A stretch of 64,000 nt of DNA from Cupriavidus sp. AU9028 (GTDB lineage: Bacteria; Pseudomonadota; Gammaproteobacteria; Burkholderiales; Burkholderiaceae): positions 186,001-250,000 of the forward strand of contig NZ_JAIMCG010000005.1 in NCBI RefSeq assembly GCF_019795295.1, read 5' to 3'. Positions within the stretch are counted from its first letter, which is position 1. The number at the start of each line of letters is the position of its first letter. The position numbers and the translations under genes are program-made. Positions 55,077 through 64,000 of this stretch are shown here, piece by piece. The notes beneath the pieces are model-generated. The model was not told the origin of the DNA and did not search any database. It saw only the letters and a list, made by a program, of their open reading frames with translations.

Positions 55077-55277
55077 GGCGGTCTCCAGCTGTCTCTCTCT
55101 GAACCTCGCGGCTGACAATGCCTCGTATTGGGCCTTTTCGGTTCAGTATAGGGAGAGCACCACCTTGCGCCATCTGCACTGCAGCATAGGCAAGGCGCAA
55201 GGGGGACCATGGCAGCGCCGGCCATGGCCTATCCTGACCAACGAGCGGCACTGTTTACGCCGCCCAGGAGGTTAGCG

Positions 55278-55781
55278 ATGGAACTTCATCTGCATTCGCA
55301 CTACGACCTGCACCGCATGCCCGACTGGAGCGCGGCTGCCGTTGCAGGCCTGGCGGCGGGCGCGCTATTGCTGGTGCTCGAGCTGTTCTGGTCGACCATG
55401 ATCGCCGGTACCAATCCCTGGCCCACGACCCGGATGATCGCGGCCATCGTGATGGGCCCCGAGATGCTGCAAGGTGGCACTTTCAGCCTTGCGGCGGTGG
55501 CGCTTGCACTGGTGATTCACTTCGTGCTGGGCACGGTACTCGGCATGATTCTCGGACTCATCGTCGCGCCGTTTCATCTGGACTCGAGTGCGGGCCTGGT
55601 GCTGCTGACGGGCGCCGTCTTTGGCGCGCTGGTCTACCTGGTCAACTTCTACCTGATGACGCGCTGGTTCAGCTGGTTCGCCGACGCGCGTGGCCTGCAT
55701 ACGCTGGTCGGCAACATGCTGTTCGGCATGTGTGCCGGGATTGCCTATCGGGGACTGGAGACGGAGACAGCGAGACGGTAG
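55278..55781 (+). CDS. Four-helix membrane protein of unknown function
   Basis: 167 residues from ATG 55278 with a strong AGGAGG. Membrane segments: AAAVAGLAAGALLLVLELFW, FSLAAVALALVIHFVLGTVLG, GLVLLTGAVFGALVYLVNF and LVGNMLFGMCAGIAYRG. Starts with a His-rich ELHLHSHYDLH tail that could bind metal or face the cytoplasm. I do not recognise a family. It stands alone and is followed by a dispersed palindromic repeat. Confidence 0.75.
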   Translation: MELHLHSHYDLHRMPDWSAAAVAGLAAGALLLVLELFWSTMIAGTNPWPTTRMIAAIVMGPEMLQGGTFSLAAVALALVIHFVLGTVLGMILGLIVAPFHLDSSAGLVLLTGAVFGALVYLVNFYLMTRWFSWFADARGLHTLVGNMLFGMCAGIAYRGLETETARR

Positions 55782-55810
55782 CGCTGCATCGAGGCGCTGC
55801 ATCGAAGACC

Positions 55811-55930
55811 AACCCCTCTCCCCGACCCTCTCCCCTTGAAGGGGAGAGGGGGAAAAGCCGCGGCGGCGGAAATGCGGCAGGTGTGCTCCCCTCTCCGCGC
55901 CCCGCGGAAGAGGGGCCGGGGCAGGGGGTT
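55811..55930. repeat. Dispersed CCCTCTCCC/GGGAGAGGG palindromic repeat, copy D
   Basis: CCCTCTCCCC..GGGGAGAGGG hairpin, GGAAAAGCCG spacer, then CCCCTCTCCGC..GCGGAAGAGGGG. Sits exactly between the convergent membrane protein gene (stop 55781) and BON-protein gene (stop 55930), ending at the latter stop. Confidence 0.8.
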
Positions 55931-56481
55931 CAGCGAGGCACGCGGATGTTGTTGATCACCTCGTCCACGCCCGCCACCTCGGCGGCAATTTCCTCGACCC
56001 GGTATTTCGCCTGGCGATCGCGGATCGTGCCGCCCAGGGTCACGATGGCGGAGCCGACGTCGACCGTCACCTCCGATACGTCGAGCCCCCGCGCGTGGGC
56101 CAGCCGCTCGCAGACCTCGTCGCAAATGCGCTCGTCCGTGCGGCGATAGCCCTTCGGCGCGACTCGTGCCCTGGGCCGATGCGCGTCGTCATACTGGCGC
56201 CCCAGCGGCTCGTTGCCTGGCTCGCCGAAGCCCATGCCGCCGCCGCCATAGCCCTGCCCGCCAATGTCCCCGCGGCGGTAGTGATAGTCATGATCGATGT
56301 TGCGCGCCGCACCGTAGCCGCGGTTGCGCCAGGTTTCCGCGACCTCGCCGGTTTCCGCGTCTTCCGGAAACCACTCCATGCCGGTTGGAAAATAGCCCTG
56401 CCCCTCACGGTCCTCGCTCAACTCGACGGCTCGGACCTGGCGCTGCTGCCGTTCGCGATGCTCGGGATGTCTTCTGTCCAT
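55930..56481 (-). CDS. BON-domain protein
   Basis: 183 residues, start MDRRHPEH with AGGAGAACC upstream. A charged Gly/Tyr-rich first half (HYRRGDIGGQGYGGGGMGFG) is followed by one BON domain at the C-terminus (about 110-183): RICDEVCERLAHARGLDVSEVTVDVG and VTLGGTIRDRQAKYRVEEIAAEVAGVDEVINNI. No signal peptide, so cytoplasmic by appearance. BON domains bind lipid or DNA-related partners and are common in stress proteins. Function not known. Confidence 0.85.
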   Translation of the reverse strand: MDRRHPEHRERQQRQVRAVELSEDREGQGYFPTGMEWFPEDAETGEVAETWRNRGYGAARNIDHDYHYRRGDIGGQGYGGGGMGFGEPGNEPLGRQYDDAHRPRARVAPKGYRRTDERICDEVCERLAHARGLDVSEVTVDVGSAIVTLGGTIRDRQAKYRVEEIAAEVAGVDEVINNIRVPR

Positions 56482-56776
56482 GCGGTTCTCCTTTGGATAC
56501 GCGAGAAGGCGCCGCGTGGATGGCTGCGGCGCCCACGCGGGGAGATGGGCGCAAGAACCGTACCGCCAAAGTTCGCGCGGTAGTCGCGATCGCAGGCAAG
56601 CTCGGGCGATCGATTGCGGACTGTCGGCCTCTCGACGCTGTCCGGTGCCAAAGGACGAGCGCAGTCCCCATGCAAGCCCTTGTAAGATTTCCGCGCGGCG
56701 CGTCCGGCGCCACGCGGTGTCCCCATGGGAAACCCGCCATGCGTTGCACATGGCGGTTCTCGGCGCAATGCCGGGA

Positions 56777-58204
56777 TCAGACCTGCGTGATGAACTTGGT
56801 CACAAGGTAGCCATCGAAGGTCTCGGTACCGCCCTCGCTGCCGATGCCCGAATCCTTGATGCCGCCGAACGGCGTTTCCGCCAGCGCCATGCCGAAATGG
56901 TTGATGTTGACCATGCCGGCTTCCAGCCCATTGGATACCAGCGTTGCCGTCTTCAGCGAATTGGTGAAGACATAGGAGGCCAGCCCATAGGGCAGGCTGT
57001 TGGCGCGGCGCAGCACCTCTTCCGCATCCTTGAAGCGCGTCACCGGAGCGACCGGGCCGAACGGCTCGTCGGTCATCAGCTTCGAATCGTCGGGCAGGTC
57101 GGTGACCACGGTGGGCGCGAAGAAGTAGCCCTGCTGCCCGATCCGTGCACCGCCGGCGACCACCTTGCCGCCGCGATGGCTGGCGTCGTCCAGGAACTGC
57201 TCCATCGAGGCGATGCGGCGCTCATGGGCGAGCGGTCCCATCTGCGTACCGTCCTCCAGGCCGTTGCCGACCTTGATCGATCCCATCACTTCGGTGAAGC
57301 GGGCGAGGAAGCGATCGTAGGCCTTCTCCTGGACATAGAAGCGCGTCGGCGAGACGCACACCTGGCCGGCATTGCGAATCTTGAAGCGGGCCAGCATTTC
57401 CGCCGCCGGTTCGATGTCGGCGTCGTCGAACACCAGCACCGGCGAATGCCCGCCCAGCTCCATCGTCACGCGCTTCATGTGCGCGCCCGCCAGCGCCGCC
57501 AGCTGCTTGCCCACCGGTACCGAACCGGTGAACGAGATCTTGCGCACGATCGGGGATTCGATCAGGTAGGTGGAGATTTCCGCCGGCACACCCCAGACGA
57601 TATTGAGCACGCCCGCAGGCAGGCCGGCGTCATGGAACAGGCGGGCCAGCGCAACGACCGCGCTGGGCGAATCTTCCGGGCCCTTCAGGATCAGCGTGCA
57701 GCCCGCGCCGAGCGCGGCAACGATCTTGCGGATCGCCTGGTTGAAGGGGAAATTCCACGGCGTGAAGGCCGCGCAGACGCCAATCGGCTCGCGCACGACG
57801 ATCTGCCGCACGTTCGGCTGGCGCGGCGGAATGACGCGGCCATAGATGCGGCGGCATTCCTCGGCATGCCATTCAGCGTGCTCGGCGCAGATCATCACTT
57901 CGGCGACCGCCTCGGCCAGCGGCTTGCCCTGGTCCAGCGTGATATCGCGGCCGATGTCTTTGGCGCGCTCACGGGTCAGTTCGGCGACGCGGCGCAGGAT
58001 CTTGCTGCGCTCCAGCGGCGAGGTCTTCTTCCAGCTTTCGAACGCGCGCTGCGCCGCCGCGAGGGCACGATCGAGGTCGGCGGTGGTGGCATGCGGCAGC
58101 TTGCCCAGTACTTCCTGCGTGGCGGGATTGATCACGTCCTGTTCACGGCGATCTCCTCCCTTGACGAATTCTCCGTCGATATAGAGGGCCAGATCCTGGT
58201 ACAT
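56777..58204 (-). CDS. NAD(P)-dependent succinate-semialdehyde dehydrogenase-type aldehyde dehydrogenase
   Basis: 475 residues. ALDH catalytic set: Asn151 (FTPWNFP), Glu249 (MELGGHSP) and Cys283 (NAGQVCVSP). The [14 protein letters not shown] and [13 protein letters not shown] wording fits the GabD/semialdehyde dehydrogenase group, oxidising a semialdehyde to its acid. GGAG is close upstream of the ATG. It stands alone, divergent from the TctBA genes, so the exact substrate is open. Confidence 0.92.
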   Translation of the reverse strand: MYQDLALYIDGEFVKGGDRREQDVINPATQEVLGKLPHATTADLDRALAAAQRAFESWKKTSPLERSKILRRVAELTRERAKDIGRDITLDQGKPLAEAVAEVMICAEHAEWHAEECRRIYGRVIPPRQPNVRQIVVREPIGVCAAFTPWNFPFNQAIRKIVAALGAGCTLILKGPEDSPSAVVALARLFHDAGLPAGVLNIVWGVPAEISTYLIESPIVRKISFTGSVPVGKQLAALAGAHMKRVTMELGGHSPVLVFDDADIEPAAEMLARFKIRNAGQVCVSPTRFYVQEKAYDRFLARFTEVMGSIKVGNGLEDGTQMGPLAHERRIASMEQFLDDASHRGGKVVAGGARIGQQGYFFAPTVVTDLPDDSKLMTDEPFGPVAPVTRFKDAEEVLRRANSLPYGLASYVFTNSLKTATLVSNGLEAGMVNINHFGMALAETPFGGIKDSGIGSEGGTETFDGYLVTKFITQV

Positions 58205-58523
58205 GCGGTTCTCCTGTCAGTCGTGAAGCGGGCGCCCGGCGGGTGCTCCTCGCTCGAACCCGTTAGCTTAACGCGTCCGGCGCGCGCGCGTGCCGCTGCT
58301 GCCGGCGCCCATTAAAGCCAATTCCTTTCGCCGAGCCTGCATAGCGCTTTCGGATGGCTTTCAGCCATCAAACGAAATTGCTGCGTGCAACAGTGCAATG
58401 CCGGTGTTAACCCTGAGCACAAGCGAATGAAAGGCCACTGAAAGACCGCCTCTCTAACTTTGCACCCGCTTTGGCGCCGCTTGGCCGCGCCGTGGCGTTT
58501 TCAGTTTGATGAGGAGAAACAAG
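58205..58523. other. Divergent intergenic region between the aldehyde dehydrogenase and tctB
   Basis: 319 bases without a gene. It contains AT-rich runs (58310-58420) that should carry both promoters. I found no clean palindrome or transcription terminator. Confidence 0.5.
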
Positions 58524-58985
58524 TTGCGCATACGCAGCCAGAAAGACTTCGCCTCGGGCCTGATGTTTGTGCTGGTCGGCCTCGGCTTTTCATGGGTCGC
58601 ACGCGGTTACAGCATGGGCACGGCGGCGAAGATGGGTCCCGGGTATTTCCCCTTCCTGCTCGGTCTGGTGCTGGCGGGCCTCGGCGCATTGGTGCTGCTC
58701 GGTTCGCTGTCCAGCAAGGGCGAGGAAGACACGCTGGCCCGGTGGGATATCAAGATCCTGCTGTGGATTCTTGGTTCGGTCGTGCTGTTCGGGCTGCTGC
58801 TCAAGCCGCTCGGCATGGTGCTGTCCGTGTTCATCCTGGTGCTGATCTCGTCGGCGGCAAGCCACGAATTCAGCTGGAAGGGTGCGCTGCTCAACGGCGT
58901 CGTGCTGGTGCTGATCAGCATGGGCGCCTTCGTCTACGGCATCAACCTGCAGATGCCGGTGTGGCCGGCCTTCATCACGGGCTAA
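58524..58985 (+). CDS. TctB-family tripartite tricarboxylate transporter small membrane subunit
   Basis: 153 residues from a TTG (LRIRSQKDFASGLMFV), with AGGAG seven bases upstream; an earlier TTG at 58506 would overlap the ribosome site. Four hydrophobic segments, including FASGLMFVLVGLGFSWVA and LLWILGSVVLFGLLLKPLG. Together with TctA it forms the membrane part of an organic-acid importer. No TctC gene is next to it. Confidence 0.92.
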   Translation: MRIRSQKDFASGLMFVLVGLGFSWVARGYSMGTAAKMGPGYFPFLLGLVLAGLGALVLLGSLSSKGEEDTLARWDIKILLWILGSVVLFGLLLKPLGMVLSVFILVLISSAASHEFSWKGALLNGVVLVLISMGAFVYGINLQMPVWPAFITG

Positions 58986-58994
58986 GGAGACGCC

Positions 58995-60497
58995 ATGGAA
59001 TTGCTTGAACACTTGACGCTGGGCTTCTCCACCGCGCTGTCGGTGCAGAACCTGGCCTACGCCTTCCTCGGCTGCCTGCTCGGCACGCTGATCGGCGTGC
59101 TGCCGGGCCTCGGCCCGCTGGCGACCATCGCCATGCTGCTGCCGATCACCTACACGCTGCCGCCGGTGGCCGCGCTGATCATGCTGGCCGGTATCTACTA
59201 CGGCGCGCAGTACGGCGGCTCCACTACCGCGATTCTGGTCAACCTGCCGGGCGAGTCGTCGTCCGTGGTGACGACCATCGACGGCTACCAGATGGCCCGG
59301 CGCGGCCGCGCCGGCGTCGCACTGGCAACCGCTGGCCTGGGCTCGTTCTTCGCTGGCTGCGTCGCCACGCTGATCCTGGCGGCCTTCGCTGGCCCGCTGT
59401 CGGAACTGGCGTTCAAGTTCGGCCCCGCCGAGTACTTCTCACTGATGGTGCTGGGCCTGATCGGCGCCGTGGTGCTGGCGTCCGGTTCGCTGGTCAAGGC
59501 GATCTCGATGATCGTGCTGGGTCTGCTGCTGGGCCTGGTCGGTACCGACGTGAACTCGGGCGCCGCGCGTTACTCGTTCGATATCCCCGAGCTGACCGAC
59601 GGCATCGACTTCGTTGCGCTGGCGATGGGCATGTTCGGCTTCGCGGAAATCATCGCGAACCTGGAGCAGAAGGAAAGCCGCGAGACCTTCACGGATCGTG
59701 TCACCAACCTGTTCCCGACCAAGGAAGACTTCAAGCGCATGATCCCGGCGGTGCTGCGTGGCACGGCACTGGGCTCGGCGCTGGGCATCCTGCCGGGCGG
59801 CGGCGCCTCGCTGGCTTCGTTCGCGGCCTACTCGCTGGAGAAGAAGACCTCGAAGAATTCGCACGAATTCGGCAAGGGCGCGATCGAAGGCGTGGCGGGT
59901 CCCGAGTCGGCCAACAACGCCGCGGCGCAGACCTCGTTCATCCCGCTGCTGACGCTGGGCATTCCGCCCAACGCGGTGATGGCGCTGATGGTCGGGGCGA
60001 TGACGATCCACAACATCCAGCCGGGTCCGCAGGTGATGACCAGCAACCCGACGCTGTTCTGGGGCCTGATCGCCTCGATGTGGATCGGCAACCTGATGCT
60101 GATCATCCTGAACCTGCCGCTGATCGGTGTCTGGGTGAAGCTGCTGACCGTGCCGTATCGCTTCCTGTATCCGGCGATCCTGGTGTTCTGCGGCATCGGC
60201 GTGTACTCGGTCAACAACCAGACCTTCGACGTGTTCATGGCCGCGGGCTTCGGCGTGATCGGCTACCTGTTCCTGAAGCTGAAGTGCGAACCGGCGCCGC
60301 TGCTGCTGGGCTTCGTGCTGGGACCGATGATGGAAGAGAACTTCCGCCGCACGCTGCTGCTCTCGCGCGGCGAGTTCTCGGTGTTCTACACCCGTCCGCT
60401 GTCGCTCGGTCTGCTGATCGCCGCGGCTGCGCTGGTGGCGGTGGTGGCGCTTCCCTCGATCAAGGCCAAGCGCGAAATCGCCTTCCAGGAGGAGTAG
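58995..60497 (+). CDS. TctA-family tripartite tricarboxylate transporter large membrane subunit
   Basis: 500 residues, about eleven to twelve helices. Signatures: GTLIGVLPGLGPLATIAML, YYGAQYGGSTTAILVNLPGESSSVVTTIDGYQMA and AVMGLLLG-type repeats, plus KGAIEGVAGPESANNAAAQTSFIPLLTLGIPPN. It follows tctB after nine bases with GGAGA before its ATG. The receptor is missing locally; the three Bug receptors of the window are candidates to serve it. Confidence 0.95.
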   Translation: MELLEHLTLGFSTALSVQNLAYAFLGCLLGTLIGVLPGLGPLATIAMLLPITYTLPPVAALIMLAGIYYGAQYGGSTTAILVNLPGESSSVVTTIDGYQMARRGRAGVALATAGLGSFFAGCVATLILAAFAGPLSELAFKFGPAEYFSLMVLGLIGAVVLASGSLVKAISMIVLGLLLGLVGTDVNSGAARYSFDIPELTDGIDFVALAMGMFGFAEIIANLEQKESRETFTDRVTNLFPTKEDFKRMIPAVLRGTALGSALGILPGGGASLASFAAYSLEKKTSKNSHEFGKGAIEGVAGPESANNAAAQTSFIPLLTLGIPPNAVMALMVGAMTIHNIQPGPQVMTSNPTLFWGLIASMWIGNLMLIILNLPLIGVWVKLLTVPYRFLYPAILVFCGIGVYSVNNQTFDVFMAAGFGVIGYLFLKLKCEPAPLLLGFVLGPMMEENFRRTLLLSRGEFSVFYTRPLSLGLLIAAAALVAVVALPSIKAKREIAFQEE

Positions 60498-60572
60498 GCG
60501 AGGCAAGCCGGCATGCAACTCGCGGCAGCGCCGCGGCATGCCGGCCCTCGCTTCACGCCCGTCAGTCCTGGC

Positions 60573-60869
60573 ATGAAGAGACCGACCATAGACAGTCTGC
60601 TATCGCGGCTCTATATCCTGAAGTTCGTGCAGTCCCACCCGATCACGGTGCTGGGGCTGGTCGAGAAGTTGCGCGAGCAAGGCATCGACAAGAACATCCG
60701 CTCGCTCCGCCCCATTCTGCGCAGCCTGTTGCTGGCAAGGGCGATCACCGCGGAGCTGGTGGAAGGCAACGGCCGGGTGTATTCGATCACCGATCAGGGC
60801 CGCGAGGAACTGGACGCCTACTTGTCCCATCTGGATGTGCTGCAAAAGGGAAACGGCGGCGGCCGCTGA
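60573..60869 (+). CDS. PadR-like winged-helix regulator
   Basis: 98 residues from MKRPTIDSLLSRL. The pattern ITVLGLVEKLREQGIDKNIRSLRPILRSLLLARAITAELVEGNGRVYSITDQGREELDAYL is a winged helix of PadR style with a short C-terminal helix. Placed 75 bases after tctA, it may control the transporter. No strong Shine-Dalgarno is visible; the ATG at 60513 would add twenty residues. Confidence 0.75.
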   Translation: MKRPTIDSLLSRLYILKFVQSHPITVLGLVEKLREQGIDKNIRSLRPILRSLLLARAITAELVEGNGRVYSITDQGREELDAYLSHLDVLQKGNGGGR

Positions 60870-60879
60870 GGTCGCCCTC

Positions 60880-60897
60880 GCCGCCGCCGCCGCCGCC
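60880..60897 (+). repeat. (GCC)6 trinucleotide repeat
   Basis: Six perfect GCC units just after the PadR-like stop, within a GC-only stretch. Confidence 0.9.
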
Positions 60898-60979
60898 GCT
60901 GTCTCCTTCACTGTCTCTCTCCACCTCGCCGGACGCCGCCTTGCCGCGGCGCCCGGCGTTGCCGTCTTGACGGCGGTGT

Positions 60980-61771
60980 TTATTGCTTGGTCAGTTCGAC
61001 CGCGGTCTGCGAATCGTCGTTCGCCTTGGCCACCAGCACCTTGATGTTGTTCGGCACCACCGCGCCGATGCCCTCGGCCGGGATCGTGGTGATCAGCCAG
61101 TCGGCGTTGTCATCCAGCGAGACCGAGCCGGAATCGAAGATGACGGCCTTGCTGCCGGCGGTGGTCACGCGCAGACGGTAGGTGCCGCCTTCGAGCTCCT
61201 GCGAGTCCGACCGGGATGCCGGCACGGCCTGCTTGTAGCCGACGTTGGCGAAGGTCGGGGCGACCGCGTTGATGTCGGTCTCCGGCGCGGTCAGGTACAC
61301 GTCGATGTTCTGCGCGTTGCGCGACACGTTGAGCGCGCGCACGCGGGCCTTGTCCGAAATCAGGCCCTTGTCGTACGGATCGTCGATGACCATCAGGTCC
61401 GCCACGCCTTCGCCGGGCAGTGCCACCACGGTGTACTTGTGGCCGGTCGCGGCGTCGATCACGGCGCGGCTCAGTTCGACATTGGAACCGGCGTTATTGA
61501 TGGAAATCAGCTGGTTGCCCCGGTCGACATCCCAGTATTTGCTGACGGCCTTGTACTGGACATTCGACAGATTCGTTCTCGCGCCATTCTGCAGCACGTC
61601 GACGTTCAGCGCGACCGGCAGCGGCGGAATGACGTGCATCACGCGAATCTGCGGATCCGCCAGGTCCAGGCGGTCGTCAATACCATCATCCCCGCCGCCA
61701 CAAGCGGCGAGCAGCGCCGTCGCAGCCACGACCAGTCCCATCCCCAGTCGGGATTTCGAAAACACCTTCAT
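60980..61771 (-). CDS. DUF4397-domain lipoprotein
   Basis: 263 residues. Lipobox LLAAC with the lipidated Cys24, followed by GGGDDGIDDRLD. Two DUF4397 repeats: VRVMHVIP..NVDVLQNGA and VRALNVSRNAQNIDVYLTAPETD, each beginning a beta domain. Probably anchored to the inner leaflet of the outer membrane, role unknown. The intergenic region upstream (61772-62172) holds a palindrome cluster at 61906-61936. Confidence 0.9.
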   Translation of the reverse strand: MKVFSKSRLGMGLVVAATALLAACGGGDDGIDDRLDLADPQIRVMHVIPPLPVALNVDVLQNGARTNLSNVQYKAVSKYWDVDRGNQLISINNAGSNVELSRAVIDAATGHKYTVVALPGEGVADLMVIDDPYDKGLISDKARVRALNVSRNAQNIDVYLTAPETDINAVAPTFANVGYKQAVPASRSDSQELEGGTYRLRVTTAGSKAVIFDSGSVSLDDNADWLITTIPAEGIGAVVPNNIKVLVAKANDDSQTAVELTKQ

Positions 61772-61905
61772 GGATTACCCCTTGTCGAAACAGCGTTGAT
61801 AGACGGGGCCGGGGTCCGGATTGTGCTTGCTTCGTTTCGGTGCCGGGCCGGCCGCCGCGCCGTGATGGAACAATAGGGGCGCCGCCCTAGGGGAAATACC
61901 GAGGG

Positions 61906-61936
61906 TCTTCCGAAAGCGATGTCGGAAGATTCCGAC
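61906..61936. promoter_or_regulatory. Overlapping palindromes TCTTCCGA / TCGGAAGA / TTCCGAC
   Basis: TCTTCCGA-N8-TCGGAAGA is a perfect inverted repeat, and GTCGGAA-GA-TTCCGAC overlaps it, giving three half sites. It lies in the 401-base divergent region between the DUF4397 lipoprotein (start 61771) and the GGDEF-EAL gene (start 62173). The rest of the region is AT-rich, with no gene I trust. Confidence 0.6.
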
Positions 61937-62172
61937 ACATCACAAAAAAAGAAAACAATACGGCTTTTCGAACAGGCGTGGAGACGACTGCAGAACGGGA
62001 ATCTTCACTGTTTAGATCAGGATTTCGCTTCATTTAAATCGCCATTCCCCGCGAAAGGGGTAGACCCGAAGAATGAGGCCAAGCTGGCCAAGCCCCCTGT
62101 CAGGCTGCCTTGCATTTTTCCTATTTTTCGTCACACTTGCCGAATGGCGCGGAGCGAACACGACGTCGAACA

Positions 62173-63531
62173 ATGACAAATGGGGCAGCGATGGTAACCA
62201 GGTCGGAAGTGGAGGCGGCCGGTGCCTCGCCTGGAGCGGATATCGATTCGCTGACCGGCGTGGCGTCACGCCGGGCTTTCCTGGACAAGCTGGAAGAACG
62301 ACTGCAGGCACAGGCCGAGCCGCGGTTCGCGCTCGTGCTGATCGGTATCGACGATTTTCGTGCCTTCAATGACATGCACGGCTTCGCCGAGGGCGATGCG
62401 ATCCTGCAGCGGGTCGCGCGCCGCCTGCGCGATGCCTCGCCACGTGATGCAATGATCGGCCGTGTTGGCGGCGATGAATTCGCGGTCCTGCTCCCCACCA
62501 TTTCCGATCCGACCCTGGTGCGCCATGTCAGCGCCGCCATGCTGTCGCTTCTTTCCGAACCCTACGACTGCGAAGGCCGCCGGCATCATGTGCTGGCGAG
62601 CCTGGGCGCCTGCGTGATGCCGGCCGGCGGGCTTTGCACCTCCGACGCGCTGGCGTCGGCCAGCCTCGCACTGGGCCGGGCCAAGCGCGACGGCGGCCGC
62701 ACCATCCGGTTCTTCAAGCCGCAGATGCGCGCCGATGTCACGACACGGCTGTCGCTGGTGCAGGCGCTGCGCGAGGCGTTCGCGCAGCGGCAATTCGAGC
62801 TGCTTTACCAGCCGCAGGTCAATCTGCGCGACGGCCGGGTAGTGGGCGCGGAGGCGTTGCTGCGCTGGCGCCACCCGACGCAGGGCCTGCTGTCGCCGGC
62901 TGTCTTCATCGATGCGCTGGCCGCCAGCAGCATGGCCATCGACGTCGGCATGTGGGTCCTGCATACCGCATGTGCCCAGGCGCGCGCGTGGTCCCTGCAG
63001 TTCGACAGCGCGCCGCGCGTGGCCGTCAACCTGTTTGGCGCGCAACTGGCGGAGAGCCGGCTGTTGACCGAGGTGCGGCACGTGCTGCGCGAATTGTCGC
63101 TGCCACCGTCTTGCCTGGAGCTGGAGATCACCGAGACGATCGCCCTGCAGCAGGGCGACGAGGTGGCCGGGCAATTGCAGTCGCTGCGGCACGATGGCGT
63201 GACGCTGACCTGCGACGACTTCGGCACCGGCTACGCGTCGCTGAGCTTCCTGAAGAATTTCCCGGTGGACCGGATCAAGATCGACCAGTCCTTCATCCGC
63301 AGCGTCGCCCGTGACCCGGTCGATGCGGCCATCGTGCGGTCGGTGATCAACGTCGGGCAGAGCCTGAACCTGAGCGTCGTGGCGGAGGGCGTGGAAACCG
63401 TGGAGCAGCGCGACTTCCTGCTCCAGCATGCCTGCAACGAGGTGCAGGGATACCTGTACGGCCGGCCGATGCAGGCCGACAAGCTCACCGAACGGCTGGC
63501 CGAGCAGCAGCGGTTTTTCGGGGGAGAGTGA
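62173..63531 (+). CDS. GGDEF-EAL c-di-GMP metabolism protein
   Basis: 452 residues, no membrane segment or recognised sensor. GGDEF domain about 25-190 with intact GGDEF at 99-103 but no RxxD inhibitory site in the usual place; EAL domain about 205-450 with EALLRWRHP (from 227), VAVNLFG, ELEITETIAL, CDDFGTGYASLSFL and VVAEGVET. The catalytic residues of both domains are present, so it could synthesise and degrade c-di-GMP, the ligand of the YcgR encoded in this window. Start at 62173; the ATG at 62191 is an alternative. Confidence 0.92.
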   Translation: MTNGAAMVTRSEVEAAGASPGADIDSLTGVASRRAFLDKLEERLQAQAEPRFALVLIGIDDFRAFNDMHGFAEGDAILQRVARRLRDASPRDAMIGRVGGDEFAVLLPTISDPTLVRHVSAAMLSLLSEPYDCEGRRHHVLASLGACVMPAGGLCTSDALASASLALGRAKRDGGRTIRFFKPQMRADVTTRLSLVQALREAFAQRQFELLYQPQVNLRDGRVVGAEALLRWRHPTQGLLSPAVFIDALAASSMAIDVGMWVLHTACAQARAWSLQFDSAPRVAVNLFGAQLAESRLLTEVRHVLRELSLPPSCLELEITETIALQQGDEVAGQLQSLRHDGVTLTCDDFGTGYASLSFLKNFPVDRIKIDQSFIRSVARDPVDAAIVRSVINVGQSLNLSVVAEGVETVEQRDFLLQHACNEVQGYLYGRPMQADKLTERLAEQQRFFGGE

Positions 63532-63568
63532 GGGAAGCTAACCGGCAGGGACATCCGGCCGCGAGGGG

Positions 63569-63617
63569 CTCTGCTCCCCTCTCCCGCTCGGCGGGAGAGG
63601 GGCCGGGGGAGAGGGCT
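63569..63617. repeat. CCCTCTCCC-type palindromic repeat, copy E (single hairpin)
   Basis: CCCCTCTCCCGCTCGGCGGGAGAGGGGCC plus a GGGGAGAGGGC tail: half of the element seen in copies A, B and D, between the GGDEF-EAL stop and the ABC receptor stop. Confidence 0.8.
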
Positions 63618-63636
63618 AGCAGCCCTCAACCCGCCA

Positions 63637-64000
63637 TCACTGCTTGGCCAGTTCCGACAGCCGGACCTCGACGATCTTGCCATCCTTCACCCAACCGACC
63701 ACGGTGTCGGCCAGCGAGCCGCCCTTGTCGTCGATGCCGTCCACCTCGTTCGGATTGAGTTCGGCCGGCAGCGTCTTCATGGCCTCGGGCATCTTGGCGC
63801 GGATCGCCGCCGAATCGGTGGTGGTACCCGCCAGCGTCATCGCGTTTGCGAGCGCATGCACCATGGTGTAGTTCAGCGACATCTCGGTGGTCGCGTCGCG
63901 GCCGTGCTGCTTCTTGTACTTGGCGTTGAACGCCTGCGCCGCCGGACGGCTGTCGCTGTTCAGCGGCAGCACGCCGATCGAGCCTTCCAGCATGCCCAGC
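63637..64000 (-). CDS. ABC transporter substrate-binding protein (branched-chain amino-acid type), 5' end outside window
   Basis: Only the C-terminal about 120 residues are visible; the frame continues past the window edge. Features are those of the Leu/Ile/Val-binding-type periplasmic receptors: SDSRPAAQAFNAKYKKQHGRDATTEMSLNYTMVHALANAM, then AIRAKMPEAMKTL, and the family's terminal hydrophilic strand (VVGWVKDGKIVEVRLSELAKQ). The substrate could be an amino acid or another solute; the rest of the operon is not in view. Confidence 0.8.
   Translation of the reverse strand, partial: LGMLEGSIGVLPLNSDSRPAAQAFNAKYKKQHGRDATTEMSLNYTMVHALANAMTLAGTTTDSAAIRAKMPEAMKTLPAELNPNEVDGIDDKGGSLADTVVGWVKDGKIVEVRLSELAKQ

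Noticed and set aside
61919-62176. 85-residue ORF upstream of the GGDEF-EAL gene
   Set aside because: No Shine-Dalgarno, it starts inside the palindrome cluster, has unlikely composition and overlaps the start of the GGDEF-EAL gene.

Overview
The window is about 64 kb of GC-rich chromosomal DNA from a betaproteobacterium of the order Burkholderiales, most like Cupriavidus or a relative. The reasons are three TctC/Bug-type solute receptors inside catabolic operons, a TctBA pair, many LysR/IclR/GntR regulators beside acid-degradation genes, and dispersed CCCTCTCCC palindromes. The genus is inferred from gene content only. I see no prophage, integrase, transposase, CRISPR array or rRNA operon.

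Layout. 1-8.6 kb: sugar-acid type catabolic locus (GntR fragment, Bug receptor, IlvD/Edd dehydratase, divergent LysR, DapA-like aldolase/dehydratase, second Bug receptor, UxaA-type dehydratase). 8.8-11.5 kb: DNA alkylation repair operon (Ada-AraC-AlkA fusion, Ogt, then ThpR). 11.6-12.4 kb: YcgR flagellar brake behind a sigma28-like promoter. 12.6-20.1 kb: a small unknown gene with a 31-bp palindrome in its leader, then a minus-strand acyl-CoA cluster (cupin, Bug receptor, acyl-CoA dehydrogenase, CaiB, IclR, inositol-monophosphatase-like, IclR) interrupted by a 128-bp tandem repeat. 20.4-20.6 kb: tRNA-Asn/Gly/Thr operon divergent from manC. 22-30 kb: PAS hybrid kinase, TTC38-like TPR protein and a divergent 1372-residue regulator (BTAD, degenerate cyclase domain, ATPase, TPR). 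30-41 kb: envelope and miscellaneous genes (GlsB, DedA-rhodanese fusion, LLM oxidoreductase, UDG-fold-like unknown, large class A PBP, di-heme cytochrome c, HAD-like protein, AGCS symporter). 41.9-45.1 kb: an Hpt-containing hybrid kinase with hardly any sensor region plus a NarL-type regulator. 45.2-56.5 kb: secreted unknown, PHB-depolymerase-like esterase, MFS symporter, DUF748 giant, CYP152 P450 divergent from rubredoxin, small membrane proteins, BON protein. 56.8-64 kb: succinate-semialdehyde-type dehydrogenase, TctBA, PadR-like regulator, DUF4397 lipoprotein, GGDEF-EAL protein, and the 3' end of a branched-chain amino-acid-type ABC receptor gene.

How it fits together. Much of the window feeds organic acids into central metabolism: Bug receptors capture the acids, the single TctBA pair (which has no TctC beside it) could serve orphan receptors, and dehydratases, CoA-transferase and dehydrogenases process them. 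The most distinctive locus is the TTC38-like gene and the divergent BTAD/pseudo-cyclase/STAND regulator: their shared intergenic region holds GCGTGAAAG direct repeats with an exact 11-bp period, the spacing expected for a SARP-type regulator. No computation was run; coordinates and motifs were read directly from the sequence.
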